DNA of 64,000 nt from Pseudomonas sp. ACM7 (GCF_004136015.1 NZ_CP024866.1:4457587-4521586), one strand, 5' to 3'; counted from the stretch's first letter, positions 17,146-27,071 are shown. The notes: generated by a model not told the origin, from the letters alone. A program made the numbers and translations.

Positions 17146-17277
17146 TCAGTCTTCGCTGTCGGCCTTGCGGCGTTCAGTGGCTTCTTTTGGCTCGGGCTGT
17201 TGGGCACCGGCTTGTTGCGTGGGCGTCTGCTCAGTTTCGTGCAGGCTTGGGAAGGGGAGATTAGGGATCTCGTGCAT
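17146..17277 (-). CDS. Small hydrophilic hypothetical protein (43 aa)
   Basis: The ATG at 17277 has GAGGAG 5-6 bases upstream. The peptide starts MHEIPNLPFPSLHETEQTPT and ends in a Gln/Pro/Glu/Lys-rich, probably disordered tail. No family is recognised. The good ribosome-binding site is the main support. Confidence 0.5.
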   Translation of the reverse strand: MHEIPNLPFPSLHETEQTPTQQAGAQQPEPKEATERRKADSED

Positions 17278-17444
17278 ATCGCGCTCCTCGCAAAGTCTGT
17301 TGATAGATCTGGTAGATCCGCGCTTTAAAAAAAAAGCCTGGGAAGGATACAGCAGGAGAAATGACAAATAGACTTTTATATCCAATTGTTGCGACGGATG
17401 GGATTGTCTAGACAGGTCTGGAAGAGGGAGCGACACAAAACAAA

Positions 17445-17562
17445 TGTGGGAGCGGGCTTGCTCCGGGCGGCGTTCCGACGAAAGCGGTGTGTCAGGCAAC
17501 GATGATGTCGACTGACACTCCGCCTTCGTCGGAACGCCGCCCGGAGCAAGCCCGCTCCCACA
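17445..17562. repeat. REPIN, GTTCCGACGAA subtype
   Basis: TGTGGGAGCGGGCTTGCTCC at 17445 and its inverted copy ending at 17562 continue inward with complementary CGGGCGGCGTTCCGACGAA arms, giving a long perfect palindrome. It lies 3' of phhC. Confidence 0.88.
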
Positions 17563-17585
17563 GGGTGACTTGCAGTGCTTGATGG

Positions 17586-18779
17586 TTACTTGCAGACGTC
17601 GGCGATGGCCTCGGCCAGCAGATCCAGACGCGTCGCATCAATACCGGCCACGTTGGCCCGGCCTGAGTTGACCATGTAAACGCTGTGGTGATCACGCAGT
17701 TGTTTGACTTGGTCCGGCGTCAAACCGGTGTAGGAAAACATCCCGCGCTGCACGCCGATGTGCGCAAAGCGTTCGCGCAAACCATGAGGTTCAAGCGCTT
17801 CAACCAAACCGCTACGCAGTTGGGCGATACGAAAACGCATGGCTTCCACTTCGTCGGCCCAGAGGCTTTTCAGCTCTGGATCACTGAGGATGGTCGCTAC
17901 CACAGCAGCGCCATGATCCGGTGGTGTCGACCACAGATTGCGAGCGATGTTGGCCAGTTGGCTGCGGATATCCATCAGCTTGTCAGCGGTTTTCGCGCAG
18001 ACAATCAGCGCGCCGGTGCGGTCGCGGTACAGGCCGAAGTTCTTCGAGCAGGAACTGGTGATCAGCACTTCCGGCAACGCGGCAGCGAACAACCGCGTCG
18101 ACCAGGCATCCTGTTCCAGGCCATCGCCGAAGCCCTGGTAGGCGAAGTCGATCAGTGGCACCAAATCGCGACTGCGCACCACGTCCAGCACCCGGCGCCA
18201 ATCGTCATGGGACAGATCGAACCCGGTCGGGTTGTGGCAGCAGGCGTGCAGCAGTACCACATCGCCCTTCGGCGCTTCATTGAGTACCGCGAGCATCGCC
18301 TCGACGTCGAGGCGGTTATCGCTGCCGACGTACGGGTAATGACTGACCTTGACCCCGGCTGCCGCGAAGATGGTTTCGTGAATCGGCCAGGTCGGGTTGC
18401 TCAGCCACACGCCACGGCCCGGCAGGCACTGGGCAATGAAGTCGGCACTCAAGCGCAGCGCGCCGGTGCCGCCCGGCGTTTGCGTTGCGCCGGCCCGTTG
18501 TTCGGCGATTAGCGGGGAATCGGCACCCAGCACCAATTCAACGATGGCCTTGCCGAACGCCGGTTCACCGTGGCCACCGATGTAGGTTTTGGTGGTCTGA
18601 CGATCCACCAGGCGTTGCTCGGCGAGCTTCACGGACTGGGGAATCGGTGTCAGGCCCTGGGCGTCTTTATAGACACCCACGCCGAGGTCGAATTTGCGCG
18701 GGTTGGGGTCCTGCGCATAGGCCTCCATCAGGCCGAGAATCGGGTCGCCGGGTACTCGACCGATGGCGTCGAAATGCAT
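17586..18779 (-). CDS. phhC: Aromatic amino acid aminotransferase PhhC
   Basis: The protein is 397 aa, class I PLP aminotransferase. It shows the N-terminal DLGVGVYKDAQG motif, TPGGTGALRL, NPTWPIHETIF, CCHNPTGFDL and the PLP lysine Lys246 in SSCSKNFGLYRDR. Known role: transaminates tyrosine and phenylalanine in aromatic catabolism. It is the third gene of phhABC. Its ATG overlaps the phhB stop region (both at 18779), so translation is probably coupled. Confidence 0.93.
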   Translation of the reverse strand: MHFDAIGRVPGDPILGLMEAYAQDPNPRKFDLGVGVYKDAQGLTPIPQSVKLAEQRLVDRQTTKTYIGGHGEPAFGKAIVELVLGADSPLIAEQRAGATQTPGGTGALRLSADFIAQCLPGRGVWLSNPTWPIHETIFAAAGVKVSHYPYVGSDNRLDVEAMLAVLNEAPKGDVVLLHACCHNPTGFDLSHDDWRRVLDVVRSRDLVPLIDFAYQGFGDGLEQDAWSTRLFAAALPEVLITSSCSKNFGLYRDRTGALIVCAKTADKLMDIRSQLANIARNLWSTPPDHGAAVVATILSDPELKSLWADEVEAMRFRIAQLRSGLVEALEPHGLRERFAHIGVQRGMFSYTGLTPDQVKQLRDHHSVYMVNSGRANVAGIDATRLDLLAEAIADVCK

Positions 18780-19135
18780 TATTTGCGGCCCTCGGCGTCC
18801 TTGGCCACTTCGTCAGTGCGCGCGGCCATGATGAAATCGTTGCGATGCAGGCCCTTGATGGAGTGGCTCCACCAGGTCACGGTGACTTTGCCCCACTCGG
18901 TCAGCAGGCCCGGGTGGTGACCTTCAGCCTCGGAGATTTCACCGACGGCGTTAGTGAACGCCAGTGCGTGCTTGAAGTTCTTGAACAGGAAAACTTTTTC
19001 CAGCTGCATCACGCTGTCGCGCACTTCAATGTTCCAGTCAGGAATCTGCTTGATCAGTACCGGCAGTTCTTCGTCGCTGACCTGAGGAGCGCCGGCTTGG
19101 CAGGCTTCGCAGTGGGCTTGGTTCAATGTGGACAT
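18779..19135 (-). CDS. phhB: Pterin-4a-carbinolamine dehydratase PhhB
   Basis: The protein is 118 aa. Catalytic histidines are His73 and His74 in [16 protein letters not shown], and His91 in [13 protein letters not shown]. Known role: dehydrates and recycles the 4a-hydroxypterin produced by phenylalanine hydroxylase. It lies between phhA and phhC on the same strand. Confidence 0.95.
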   Translation of the reverse strand: MSTLNQAHCEACQAGAPQVSDEELPVLIKQIPDWNIEVRDSVMQLEKVFLFKNFKHALAFTNAVGEISEAEGHHPGLLTEWGKVTVTWWSHSIKGLHRNDFIMAARTDEVAKDAEGRK

Positions 19136-19239
19136 GATGGGTTCCTGAAATCGAATTATTGGAAATCGGCCGTCAGTGTCACCACGCTAAACCAAAGCGT
19201 CGGTTCCTGACAGGCTCACTTGATTCTAAAAGCAGCGGA

Positions 19240-20025
19240 TCACGCAGCCTTTGGCGGAAATTTTGGTGTGTGCAAGCCCAGCTGCATGCCTTGCTTGACC
19301 ATGCCCATGATGTCTTCGTGGGCCAAGTCGAACAGGCGCTTGAGGTTCGGCAGGGCAAAGTACAGCGGTTGCAGGATGTCGATGCGGTACGGCGTGCGCA
19401 TGCATTCCAGCGGATCGAAGGCCTGATGCTCAGGTTCGTTCGACAGGCAGTAAACGGTCTCTTTTGGCGAGGAGAGAATGCCGCCGCCGTAAATGCGCAG
19501 GCCCTCTGGCGTATCGACCAGGCCAAACTCGATGGTCATCCAGTACAAACGCGCCAGGTACACGCGTTCTTCCTTGGAAGCCTGCAGGCCAAGTTTGCCG
19601 TAGGTGTGGGTGAATTCGGCGAACCAAGGGTTGGTCAGCAGCGGGCAGTGGCCAAAAATCTCGTGGAAAATGTCCGGCTCTTGCAGGTAATCCAGTTCTT
19701 CGCGGGTACGAATAAACGTCGCTACCGGGAACTGCTTGTTGGCGAGCAATTCGAAAAAGGTCTGGAAGGGGATCAGTGCGGGAACCCGGGCAACCTGCCA
19801 CCCGGTGGTTTCACCGAGGACCTTGTTGATCTCACCGAGTTGCGGAATGCGGTCGTGGGGCAGACCGAGTTTTTCGATACCGTCCAGGTATTCCTGGCAC
19901 GCACGACCCTCGATCACTTTCAGTTGGCGAGTAATCAGCGTGTTCCACACCGCGTGTTCTTCGGCGGGGTAGTCGATAAAACCTTGCGCATCGGGCTCGC
20001 GAGCCACGTATTGCGTCTGCTTCAT
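19240..20025 (-). CDS. phhA: Phenylalanine 4-monooxygenase PhhA
   Basis: The protein is 261 aa, the bacterial single-domain length. Iron ligands His121 and His126 in DIFHEIFGHCPLL and Glu166 in YWMTIEFGLVD are all present. Known role: tetrahydropterin- and O2-dependent conversion of phenylalanine to tyrosine. It is first in phhABC and is divergent from its regulator phhR. A TyrR/PhhR-type box lies about 120-140 bases upstream. Confidence 0.96.
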   Translation of the reverse strand: MKQTQYVAREPDAQGFIDYPAEEHAVWNTLITRQLKVIEGRACQEYLDGIEKLGLPHDRIPQLGEINKVLGETTGWQVARVPALIPFQTFFELLANKQFPVATFIRTREELDYLQEPDIFHEIFGHCPLLTNPWFAEFTHTYGKLGLQASKEERVYLARLYWMTIEFGLVDTPEGLRIYGGGILSSPKETVYCLSNEPEHQAFDPLECMRTPYRIDILQPLYFALPNLKRLFDLAHEDIMGMVKQGMQLGLHTPKFPPKAA

Positions 20026-20146
20026 GCTGCTCTCCTGCTAGGGGATTTCGTTCTTGTTATGTCCTGCTATGGACCTAGAAATACCTCAAGAAATGCAGCG
20101 TTGCAGCACGTGAGTCGCGCTGTGCGTAGGAAAATTCGTCGATTTT

Positions 20147-20164
20147 TGTAAAGTATTCGTTACG
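20147..20164. promoter_or_regulatory. Candidate PhhR/TyrR box upstream of phhA
   Basis: TGTAAA-GTATTC-GTTACG resembles the TyrR-family consensus TGTAAA-N6-TTTACA: the left half-site is perfect and the right half matches in four of six positions. It lies between phhA and phhR, at a distance suited to upstream activation. Confidence 0.5.
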
Positions 20165-20290
20165 GATCGGCCGCTATGGCGCAGGGATTGAGATTTGCGG
20201 GTTTGAAATGGCGTGCAGGTGTCACATAATCTTGACGACTAATTGAGCCACTCAGTAAAAAAAATATGTCCGAGGCACTGCGAATACCCC

Positions 20291-20379
20291 TGTGGGAGCG
20301 GGCTTGCTCGCGAAAGCGTCGGCACATCCGACATTGATGTATCAGACAGTCCGCTTTCGCGAGCAAGCCCGCTCCCACA
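20291..20379. repeat. REPIN in the phhA-phhR divergent intergenic region
   Basis: TGTGGGAGCGGGCTTGCTCG at 20291 with its inverted copy ending at 20379. Its right end is only 49 bases from the phhR start, so the phhR promoter must lie inside or very near it. Confidence 0.9.
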
Positions 20380-20428
20380 GGTTATGCGCTCGGCATTAAC
20401 CTCACTCACCGCTTTTTCGGGCCTTTAT

Positions 20429-21988
20429 ATGCGTATCAAAGTCCATTGCCAGAACCGTATCGGCATTCTGCGCGACATTCTCAACCTGTTGGTGGAGTAC
20501 GGGATCAACGTCGCTCGCGGCGAGGTCGGCGGTGAGCATGGCAATGCGATCTACCTGCATTGCCCGAACCTGATCAACATTCAGTTTCAGGCGTTGCGTC
20601 CCAAGTTCGAATCGATAGCCGGGGTTTTTGGCGTCAAGCGTGTAGGGCTGATGCCCAGCGAACGTCGGCACATGGAGCTCAATGCGTTGCTCGGCGCCCT
20701 GGAGTTTCCGGTGCTGTCGATCGACATGGGCGGTTCGATCGTCGCGGCCAACCGCGCGGCGGCGCAGTTGCTCGGCGTGCGGGTGGATGAGGTGCCGGGG
20801 ATTCCGCTGTCGCGTTACGCCGAGGATTTCGACTTGCCAGAACTGGTGCGCGCCAACAAATCGCGGATCAACGGCTTGCGGGTGAAGGTGAAGGGTGACG
20901 TGTTTCTCGCCGACATTGCGCCACTGCAATCGGAACATGACGACAGCGAAGCCATGGCCGGCGCGGTACTCACGCTGCACCGCGCCGACCGGGTCGGTGA
21001 ACGCATCTATAACGTGCGCAAGCAGGAGCTGCGCGGTTTCGACAGCATTTTCCAAAGCTCGAAGGTGATGGCTGCGGTGGTGCGCGAAGCTCGACGCATG
21101 GCCCCGCTGGATGCGCCGCTATTAATAGAAGGTGAAACCGGTACGGGTAAAGAGTTGTTGGCGCGAGCCTGCCACCTGGCGAGTCCGCGGGGGCAGTCAC
21201 CGTTGATGGCGCTCAACTGCGCCGGTCTGCCGGAATCCATGGCTGAGACGGAGCTGTTCGGCTACGGCCCCGGCGCTTTCGAAGGGGCGCGGGCCGAAGG
21301 CAAGCTCGGACTGCTGGAACTGACGGCGGGCGGTACGCTGTTTCTCGATGGCGTCGGGGAAATGAGCCCGCGTTTACAGGTGAAATTGCTGCGTTTCCTA
21401 CAGGACGGTTGCTTCCGTCGTGTGGGCAGCGATGAAGAGGTTTATCTGGATGTGCGGGTGATCTGCGCGACGCAGGTCGACCTGTCCGAGTTGTGTGCAC
21501 GCGGCGAGTTTCGCCAGGATTTGTATCACCGCTTGAACGTGCTTTCACTGCACATCCCGCCACTGCGCGAATGCCTCGATGGTTTGACGCCGCTGGTGGA
21601 ACACTTCCTCGATCAGGCCAGTCGGCAGATCGGTTGCCCACTGCCGAAACTGGCGCCGGCGGCGATGGAGCGGCTCAGTCACTATCATTGGCCGGGCAAT
21701 GTTCGGCAATTGGAGAACGTGTTGTTCCAGGCGGTTTCCTTGTGCGAGGGCGGGACCGTCAAGGCCGAACATATTCGCCTGCCGGACTACGGCGTGCGTC
21801 AGCCACTTGGCGATTTCTCGCTCGAGGGCGGGTTGGACGAGATTGTCGGGCGTTTCGAGAAAGCGGTGCTTGAGCGCTTGTACTCCGAGCACCCGAGCAG
21901 TCGCCAACTGGGTAAGCGGCTCGGTGTTTCGCATACGACCATTGCCAATAAGTTGCGTGAGTATGAGGTCGGCAAGACTGAGTCATAG
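20429..21988 (+). CDS. phhR: PhhR, TyrR-family regulator of aromatic amino acid catabolism
   Basis: The protein is 519 aa from the ATG at 20429; a much longer frame would run through the REPIN and is rejected. Residues ~1-70 are an ACT domain (MRIKVHCQNRIGILRDILN). A PAS domain follows (~78-140), then an AAA+ domain (Walker A GETGTGKE, Walker B TLFLDGVGE), and a C-terminal Fis-type HTH (SSRQLGKRLGVSHTTIANKL). The sigma-54 contact loop GAFTGA is replaced by GAFEGA, typical of TyrR/PhhR proteins that act with sigma-70. Known role: activates phhABC in response to Phe or Tyr. Confidence 0.93.
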   Translation: MRIKVHCQNRIGILRDILNLLVEYGINVARGEVGGEHGNAIYLHCPNLINIQFQALRPKFESIAGVFGVKRVGLMPSERRHMELNALLGALEFPVLSIDMGGSIVAANRAAAQLLGVRVDEVPGIPLSRYAEDFDLPELVRANKSRINGLRVKVKGDVFLADIAPLQSEHDDSEAMAGAVLTLHRADRVGERIYNVRKQELRGFDSIFQSSKVMAAVVREARRMAPLDAPLLIEGETGTGKELLARACHLASPRGQSPLMALNCAGLPESMAETELFGYGPGAFEGARAEGKLGLLELTAGGTLFLDGVGEMSPRLQVKLLRFLQDGCFRRVGSDEEVYLDVRVICATQVDLSELCARGEFRQDLYHRLNVLSLHIPPLRECLDGLTPLVEHFLDQASRQIGCPLPKLAPAAMERLSHYHWPGNVRQLENVLFQAVSLCEGGTVKAEHIRLPDYGVRQPLGDFSLEGGLDEIVGRFEKAVLERLYSEHPSSRQLGKRLGVSHTTIANKLREYEVGKTES

Positions 21989-22017
21989 CGGGCACTTGCT
22001 TTGTTTGTACTGGCCCC

Positions 22018-22092
22018 ATCGCGAGCAAGCTCGCTCCCACAGGGATCTTCAGCGCGACTCAGATTCCATGTGGGAGCGAGCTTGCTCGCGAT
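22018..22092. repeat. REPIN, short ATCGCGAGCAAGCTCGCTC type
   Basis: ATCGCGAGCAAGCTCGCTCC at 22018 is mirrored by GGAGCGAGCTTGCTCGCGAT ending at 22092. It lies after phhR and before the flgF promoter. Confidence 0.9.
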
Positions 22093-22236
22093 AGCGGTGG
22101 CGGCCGTTGCCTAAGGTCAAGCGTTGCCACTAAACGGCATAACACCGCCGGTTTTTCGTCTTCGACACAATCCTCCAATTCCCTCTGAACCCCTCAAGTC
22201 CTTTGTTTGCCGGGCCCTGCGCCGCCAGAAAAAAGT

Positions 22237-22252
22237 TGGTCTGCAAATTGCT
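22237..22252 (+). promoter_or_regulatory. Sigma-54 promoter of the flgF operon
   Basis: TGGTCTGCAAATTGCT has the GG-N10-GC spacing of -24/-12 promoters and the TTGC -12 element. It lies 57 bases before the flgF start, as expected for a FleR-dependent class III flagellar operon. Confidence 0.75.
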
Positions 22253-22308
22253 TATGGCTCAGCAGTACAGCAGTGGGCGGCAAACGTCCGGCATGCAGAG
22301 GAAAGAGT

Positions 22309-23049
22309 GTGGACAAGTACCTTTATGTGGCAATGACCGGCGCCAGCCAGAATGCACTGGCGCAGAAGGCTCATGCCAACAACCTGGCGAACATCTCCAC
22401 CAACGGCTTCCAGAAAGACCTGGAGCAGGCTCGTTCGATGCCGGTGTTTGGTGACAGCTTTCCGGCGCGTGCGTTTGCCTTGTCCGAACGTCCGGCCACC
22501 GATTTTTCCCCTGGCGCATTGGTGGAAACCGGTCGCGACCTCGATGTCGCCGTGCAAGGCAATGGCTGGATCGCCGTGCAAAACCCTGACGGCGGCGAAA
22601 GCTACGTGCGCACCGGCAGCCTGAACGTCGACGCCCTGGGCGTGCTGCGGGCCGGCAACGGTATGCCGGTGATGGGCAATGGCGGGCCGATTGCCGTGCC
22701 GCCCGAGCAGCAAATCGAAGTGGGCGAGGACGGCACCATCAGCATTCGTGCGATGGGCGAAGGTCCTCGCGTGATGGCGGAAGTCGACCGCATCAAGCTG
22801 GTTAATCCTGACTTCAAGAACATGACCAAAGGCCTGGACGGTTCGATCCACACCAAGGACGGCAAGCCGGCGCAAGCCGATGCTGGCGTCAAACTGGTGT
22901 CCGGTTTCCTTGAGTCGAGCAACGTCAACGCCGTGGAAGAGATGACTTCGGTGCTGGCCCTGGCCAAGCAGTTCGAGCTGCACATCAAGATGATGAACAC
23001 CGCCAAAGAAGACGACCAGGCCATGGCTCGGGTCTTGCAGATCAGCTAA
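22309..23049 (+). CDS. flgF: Flagellar proximal rod protein FlgF
   Basis: From the GTG at 22309 the protein is 246 aa and begins MDKYLYVAMTGASQNALAQK. The frame extends further upstream, but that part overlaps the sigma-54 promoter and is not FlgF-like. The rod-protein motif NNLANISTNGFQKDLEQ is present and the C-terminal SSNVNAVEEMTSVLALAKQFE is typical. It is assembled into the rod via the flagellar export apparatus. First gene of flgFGHIJKL. Confidence 0.95.
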   Translation: MDKYLYVAMTGASQNALAQKAHANNLANISTNGFQKDLEQARSMPVFGDSFPARAFALSERPATDFSPGALVETGRDLDVAVQGNGWIAVQNPDGGESYVRTGSLNVDALGVLRAGNGMPVMGNGGPIAVPPEQQIEVGEDGTISIRAMGEGPRVMAEVDRIKLVNPDFKNMTKGLDGSIHTKDGKPAQADAGVKLVSGFLESSNVNAVEEMTSVLALAKQFELHIKMMNTAKEDDQAMARVLQIS

Positions 23050-23094
23050 TTATCAGAACGTCGCGCCGTAAAACAGGCGCACGAGGAGAATCGA

Positions 23095-23880
23095 ATGCTT
23101 CCGGCTCTATGGGTTGCCAAAACAGGTCTGTCCGCCCAGGACACCAACCTGACGACCATTTCCAACAACCTGGCCAACGTGTCGACCACGGGTTTCAAAC
23201 GTGACCGCGCCGAGTTCCAGGACTTGCTCTACCAGATCAAACGCCAGCCAGGCGCCCAGTCGACCCAGGACAGTGAACTGCCGTCGGGTCTGCAATTGGG
23301 TACCGGTGTGCGCATTGTCGGCACCCAGAAAAACTTCACCGCCGGCAGCCTGCAAACCACTGAGCAGCCGTTGGACATGGCCATCGACGGTCGCGGTTTC
23401 TTCCAGATTCTTCAGCCGGACGGCACGACTTCCTACACCCGTGACGGTACGTTTCACCTGGACTCCAACGGTCAGATCGTGAACTCCAGCGGCTTTGCCC
23501 TGGAACCGGCCATTGTCATTCCGAACGATGCCCAGACCTTCACAGTCGGTCGCGACGGTACCGTGTCCATCACCGTTGCCGGCAACCCGGCCTCCCAGGT
23601 AATCGGCAACCTGCAAACCGCCGACTTCATCAACCCGGCTGGTCTGCAAGCCGTGGGCAACAACCTGTTCCTGGAAACCGCGGCCAGTGGCGCGCCGCAA
23701 GTCGGCACCCCGGGCCTGGCCGGTTTCGGCACCACGCTGCAGAACACCCTGGAAACCTCGAACGTCAGCACCGTTGAAGAGATGGTCAACATGATCACCA
23801 CTCAGCGCGCTTACGAGATGAACTCCAAGGTGATCTCGACCGCCGACCAGATGCTCTCGTTCGTAACGCAGAATCTGTAA
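23095..23880 (+). CDS. flgG: Flagellar distal rod protein FlgG
   Basis: The protein is 261 aa, the standard length. It begins MLPALWVAKTGLSAQDTNL with the conserved NNLANVSTTGFKRDRAEFQD. It carries the FlgG-specific Gln/Ser stretch after LLYQ, and ends in the C-terminal ETSNVSTVEEMVNMITTQRAYEMNSK. GAGGAG precedes the start. It forms the distal rod that passes through the P and L rings. Confidence 0.97.
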   Translation: MLPALWVAKTGLSAQDTNLTTISNNLANVSTTGFKRDRAEFQDLLYQIKRQPGAQSTQDSELPSGLQLGTGVRIVGTQKNFTAGSLQTTEQPLDMAIDGRGFFQILQPDGTTSYTRDGTFHLDSNGQIVNSSGFALEPAIVIPNDAQTFTVGRDGTVSITVAGNPASQVIGNLQTADFINPAGLQAVGNNLFLETAASGAPQVGTPGLAGFGTTLQNTLETSNVSTVEEMVNMITTQRAYEMNSKVISTADQMLSFVTQNL

Positions 23881-23932
23881 TCAAGTCTATGAGGCGGCCA
23901 TCAGGTCGCCGGCAACACCGTGAGGTAGGGTC

Positions 23933-24628
23933 ATGAATCGCTTCGTATCTGTTCTGGCACTGAGTGGGATCGCCGCGCTTTCGGGCTGCGTCGGTCCGAC
24001 GCCCAAACCCAATGACCCTTACTACGCCCCGGTGTTACCGCGCACGCCGCTGCCGGCGGCGGCCAATAACGGCTCGATCTACCAGGCCGGTTTCGAACAG
24101 AACCTGTACAGCGACCGCAAGGCGTTCCGGGTCGGCGACATCATCACCATCACCCTGAACGAGAAGACCCAGGCCAGCAAAAACGCCAATTCCCAGGTTG
24201 GCAAGACCAGCAAGGCCAGCATTGGCCTGTCCTCATTGTTCGGCAGTACGCCCAACACGAATAACCCGCTGGGCAGCGGTGACTTGAGTCTGGATGCCGC
24301 TTACAGTGGCGACCGCGCGACCAAGGGTGACAGCAAGGCCGGGCAGGGCAACAGCCTCACTGGCTCGATCACGGTGACCGTCGCCGACGTGTTGCCCAAC
24401 GGCATCATCGCCGTGCGCGGCGAGAAGTGGATGACCCTCAATACGGGTGATGAGCTGGTGCGGATTGCCGGTCTGGTTCGGGCCGATGACATCTCGACTG
24501 ACAACACCGTCTCGTCGACCCGTATCGCCGATGCACGCATCACCTATTCGGGCACCGGTTCGTTTGCCGATGCGAGTCAGCCAGGCTGGTTCGACCGTTT
24601 CTTCCTCAGCCCGCTGTTCCCTTTCTAG
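23933..24628 (+). CDS. flgH: Flagellar L-ring lipoprotein FlgH
   Basis: The protein is 231 aa. A lipoprotein signal peptide ends in LSGC, with lipidated Cys19. The FlgH core [21 protein letters not shown] and the [22 protein letters not shown] motif are clear. It forms the outer-membrane L ring. It is directly followed by flgI. Confidence 0.97.
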   Translation: MNRFVSVLALSGIAALSGCVGPTPKPNDPYYAPVLPRTPLPAAANNGSIYQAGFEQNLYSDRKAFRVGDIITITLNEKTQASKNANSQVGKTSKASIGLSSLFGSTPNTNNPLGSGDLSLDAAYSGDRATKGDSKAGQGNSLTGSITVTVADVLPNGIIAVRGEKWMTLNTGDELVRIAGLVRADDISTDNTVSSTRIADARITYSGTGSFADASQPGWFDRFFLSPLFPF

Positions 24629-25744
24629 GTGGCCACGTTGAATTTCAAAAGCCTCATGGTGGCTGCCCTGTTGATGTCCTCGGCGTTTGGCGTACACGCG
24701 GAACGGCTGAAGGACATCGCCAGTATTTCCGGCGTGCGTTCCAACCAATTGATCGGCTACGGCCTGGTGGTCGGGCTTAACGGTACCGGCGACCAGACGA
24801 CCCAGACCCCGTTCACCCTGCAGACCTTCAACAACATGCTCTCGCAGTTCGGCATCAAGGTGCCGCCGGGTTCGGGCAACGTGCAGTTGAAGAACGTCGC
24901 GGCAGTGTCGATCAGTGCTGATTTGCCAGCGTTCGCCAAACCCGGTCAGCAGGTCGACATTACCGTAGCGTCGATCGGTAACTCCAAGAGCCTGCGCGGC
25001 GGCACCTTGCTGCTGACGCCGCTCAAGGGTATCGACGGCAACGTCTACGCGATCGCTCAGGGCAATCTGGTGGTCGGCGGTTTTGATGCCGAAGGTCGCG
25101 ATGGTTCGAAGATCACTGTCAACGTTCCGTCGGCCGGTCGTATCCCGGGCGGTGCGTCGGTTGAGCGTTCGGTGCCGAGCGGTTTCAACCAGGGCAACAG
25201 CCTGACGCTGAACCTCAACCGTTCGGACTTCACTACCGCCAAGCGCATCGTCGACAAGATCAACAACATGCTCGGCCCTGGCGTTGCCCAAGCCATCGAC
25301 GGCGGCTCGATTCGTGTCAGTGCGCCACTCGATCCAAGTCAGCGCGTCGATTATTTGTCGATCATCGAGAACCTTGAAGTCGACCCGGGTCAGGCGGTGG
25401 CGAAAGTCATCATCAACTCGCGGACCGGCACCATCGTGATCGGCCAGAACGTCAAGGTTTCCCCGGCCGCCGTGACCCACGGCAGCCTGACCGTGACCAT
25501 CACCGAAGACCCGATCGTCAGCCAGCCTGGCCCTCTGTCCAATGGGCAGACGGCGGTCGTGCCGCGCTCGCGGGTCAACGCCCAGCAGGAAGCCAAGCCG
25601 ATGTTCAAGTTCGGCCCGGGCACCACCCTCGACGAAATCGTGCGTGCGGTGAACCAGGTCGGCGCGGCACCGGGCGACTTGATGGCGATCCTCGAAGCAC
25701 TGAAACAGGCCGGCGCGTTGCAAGCCGACCTGATCGTGATCTGA
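24629..25744 (+). CDS. flgI: Flagellar P-ring protein FlgI
   Basis: The protein is 371 aa with a signal peptide ([16 protein letters not shown], cleavage before ERLKD). The conserved [20 protein letters not shown] and GLNGTGDQT segments follow. The C-terminus has [28 protein letters not shown]. The GTG at 24629 directly follows the flgH stop; a TTG at 24638 is an alternative start. It assembles the periplasmic P ring around the rod. Confidence 0.97.
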   Translation: MATLNFKSLMVAALLMSSAFGVHAERLKDIASISGVRSNQLIGYGLVVGLNGTGDQTTQTPFTLQTFNNMLSQFGIKVPPGSGNVQLKNVAAVSISADLPAFAKPGQQVDITVASIGNSKSLRGGTLLLTPLKGIDGNVYAIAQGNLVVGGFDAEGRDGSKITVNVPSAGRIPGGASVERSVPSGFNQGNSLTLNLNRSDFTTAKRIVDKINNMLGPGVAQAIDGGSIRVSAPLDPSQRVDYLSIIENLEVDPGQAVAKVIINSRTGTIVIGQNVKVSPAAVTHGSLTVTITEDPIVSQPGPLSNGQTAVVPRSRVNAQQEAKPMFKFGPGTTLDEIVRAVNQVGAAPGDLMAILEALKQAGALQADLIVI

Positions 25745-25755
25745 GGACGGCGACT

Positions 25756-27048
25756 ATGGATATGCGCAAGGGCGGATTGGGGGTCAGCAGCAACGATTCG
25801 GGTTCCTATTCGGACCTGAATCGCTTGAACCAGCTCAAGGTCGGCGACAAGGACAGTGACGCGAACATGCGCAAGGTTGCGCAGGAATTCGAGTCGCTGT
25901 TTCTCGGTGAAATGCTCAAGTCCATGCGCTCGGCCACTGAAACGCTGGGCCAGGACAATCCGCTCAACACGCCGGCAGCCAAGCAATACCAGGAAATGTA
26001 CGACCAGCAGTTGGCCGTTTCCATGTCCCGCGAGGGGGGTGGTATTGGTCTGGCTGACGTGCTGATGCGTCAGATGTCGAAGAACAAGCCGCTGGCCCCG
26101 GGCGAGGCTGCTGCAGCGTCAGCCGCCAAGCAAGCTGCCGCGAAAGCCGCCGTGGAAACCCCGATTGGCGCCGGTACGGTCGCCACCAACGGGCCGTTGT
26201 CGCGCCTCAATGGCGAGCGTCCGTTGTGGGCTTCGCGCTCGGTGAAGTCGGCAAGTGCGGGCGAGGGCACTCATCGCAATGACATGGCGCTGATCAATCA
26301 GCGACGTCTGGCGCTGCCGCCGAAACTGGCCGACCGCTTGCTCGCAGGGCTGGTGCCGTCGGCATCGACCAATGCCCCGACCGCCATGAGGGCGCAGAAC
26401 AAAATGCCGCAGAGCACCAAGACCGGTGCCGGGCCCCTGTACAACGGCGATTGGCTGGCTTCGCAAGCGGATACGACATCCAGCGGGCGCCTGCAGGTTT
26501 ATGGTCGTGCCATGGCGCAAATACCGCTGGCACCGGCGAAGAAAGCGTTCAGTTCCGCCGACGAATTCGTCAGCACCATGCTGCCGATGGCCAAAGAGGC
26601 GGCCGAACGCATTGGTGTCGATCCGCGTTACCTGGTGGCGCAGGCTGCCCTGGAAACCGGTTGGGGCAAATCGGTCATGCGCGCACAGGATGGCAGCAGC
26701 AGTCACAACCTGTTCGGCATCAAGGCTGGCAGCAGTTGGAAAGGCGATTCGGCGCGCGCGATCACCAGCGAATTCAGGAATGGCGAGATGGTCAAGGAGA
26801 CGGCTCAGTTCCGTTCCTATGACTCTTACAAGGACAGCTTCCATGACCTTGTGACGCTGCTGCAAACCAACAATCGCTATCAAGATGTTGTGAAGTCGGC
26901 CGATAACCCAGAACAGTTTGTGCGCGAGTTGCAAAAGGCCGGTTACGCAACCGACCCGGACTACGCAAGCAAGATTTCGCAGATAGCCAAGCAGATGACG
27001 AGTTACCAGAACTACGCTGCGGCGGGCGCTACCACCACGCCTCTATAG
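25756..27048 (+). CDS. flgJ: Rod cap and peptidoglycan hydrolase FlgJ
   Basis: The protein is 430 aa. Residues ~30-110 are the rod-cap domain (ANMRKVAQEFESLFLGEMLKSM). Residues ~120-270 form a long Ala/Ser-rich linker. Residues ~275-425 are a GH73 glucosaminidase domain with catalytic Glu in AQAALETGWGKSVM, then HNLFGIKAGSSWKG and FRSYDSYKDSFHDLVTLL. It caps the growing rod and opens a hole in peptidoglycan. The linker makes it longer than the ~310-aa enteric protein. Confidence 0.96.
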   Translation: MDMRKGGLGVSSNDSGSYSDLNRLNQLKVGDKDSDANMRKVAQEFESLFLGEMLKSMRSATETLGQDNPLNTPAAKQYQEMYDQQLAVSMSREGGGIGLADVLMRQMSKNKPLAPGEAAAASAAKQAAAKAAVETPIGAGTVATNGPLSRLNGERPLWASRSVKSASAGEGTHRNDMALINQRRLALPPKLADRLLAGLVPSASTNAPTAMRAQNKMPQSTKTGAGPLYNGDWLASQADTTSSGRLQVYGRAMAQIPLAPAKKAFSSADEFVSTMLPMAKEAAERIGVDPRYLVAQAALETGWGKSVMRAQDGSSSHNLFGIKAGSSWKGDSARAITSEFRNGEMVKETAQFRSYDSYKDSFHDLVTLLQTNNRYQDVVKSADNPEQFVRELQKAGYATDPDYASKISQIAKQMTSYQNYAAAGATTTPL

Positions 27049-27071
27049 GCATAAGCTATAAGGTCTGAACC

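Noticed and set aside
20026..20146. Sigma-54 promoter for phhA around GTGCTGCAACGCTGCAT
   Set aside because: The -24 GG is missing, and PhhR here lacks the GAFTGA loop needed for sigma-54 contact.
20243..20428. Long N-terminal extension of PhhR
   Set aside because: It would translate the REPIN; PhhR homologues start at the ACT domain (ATG 20429).
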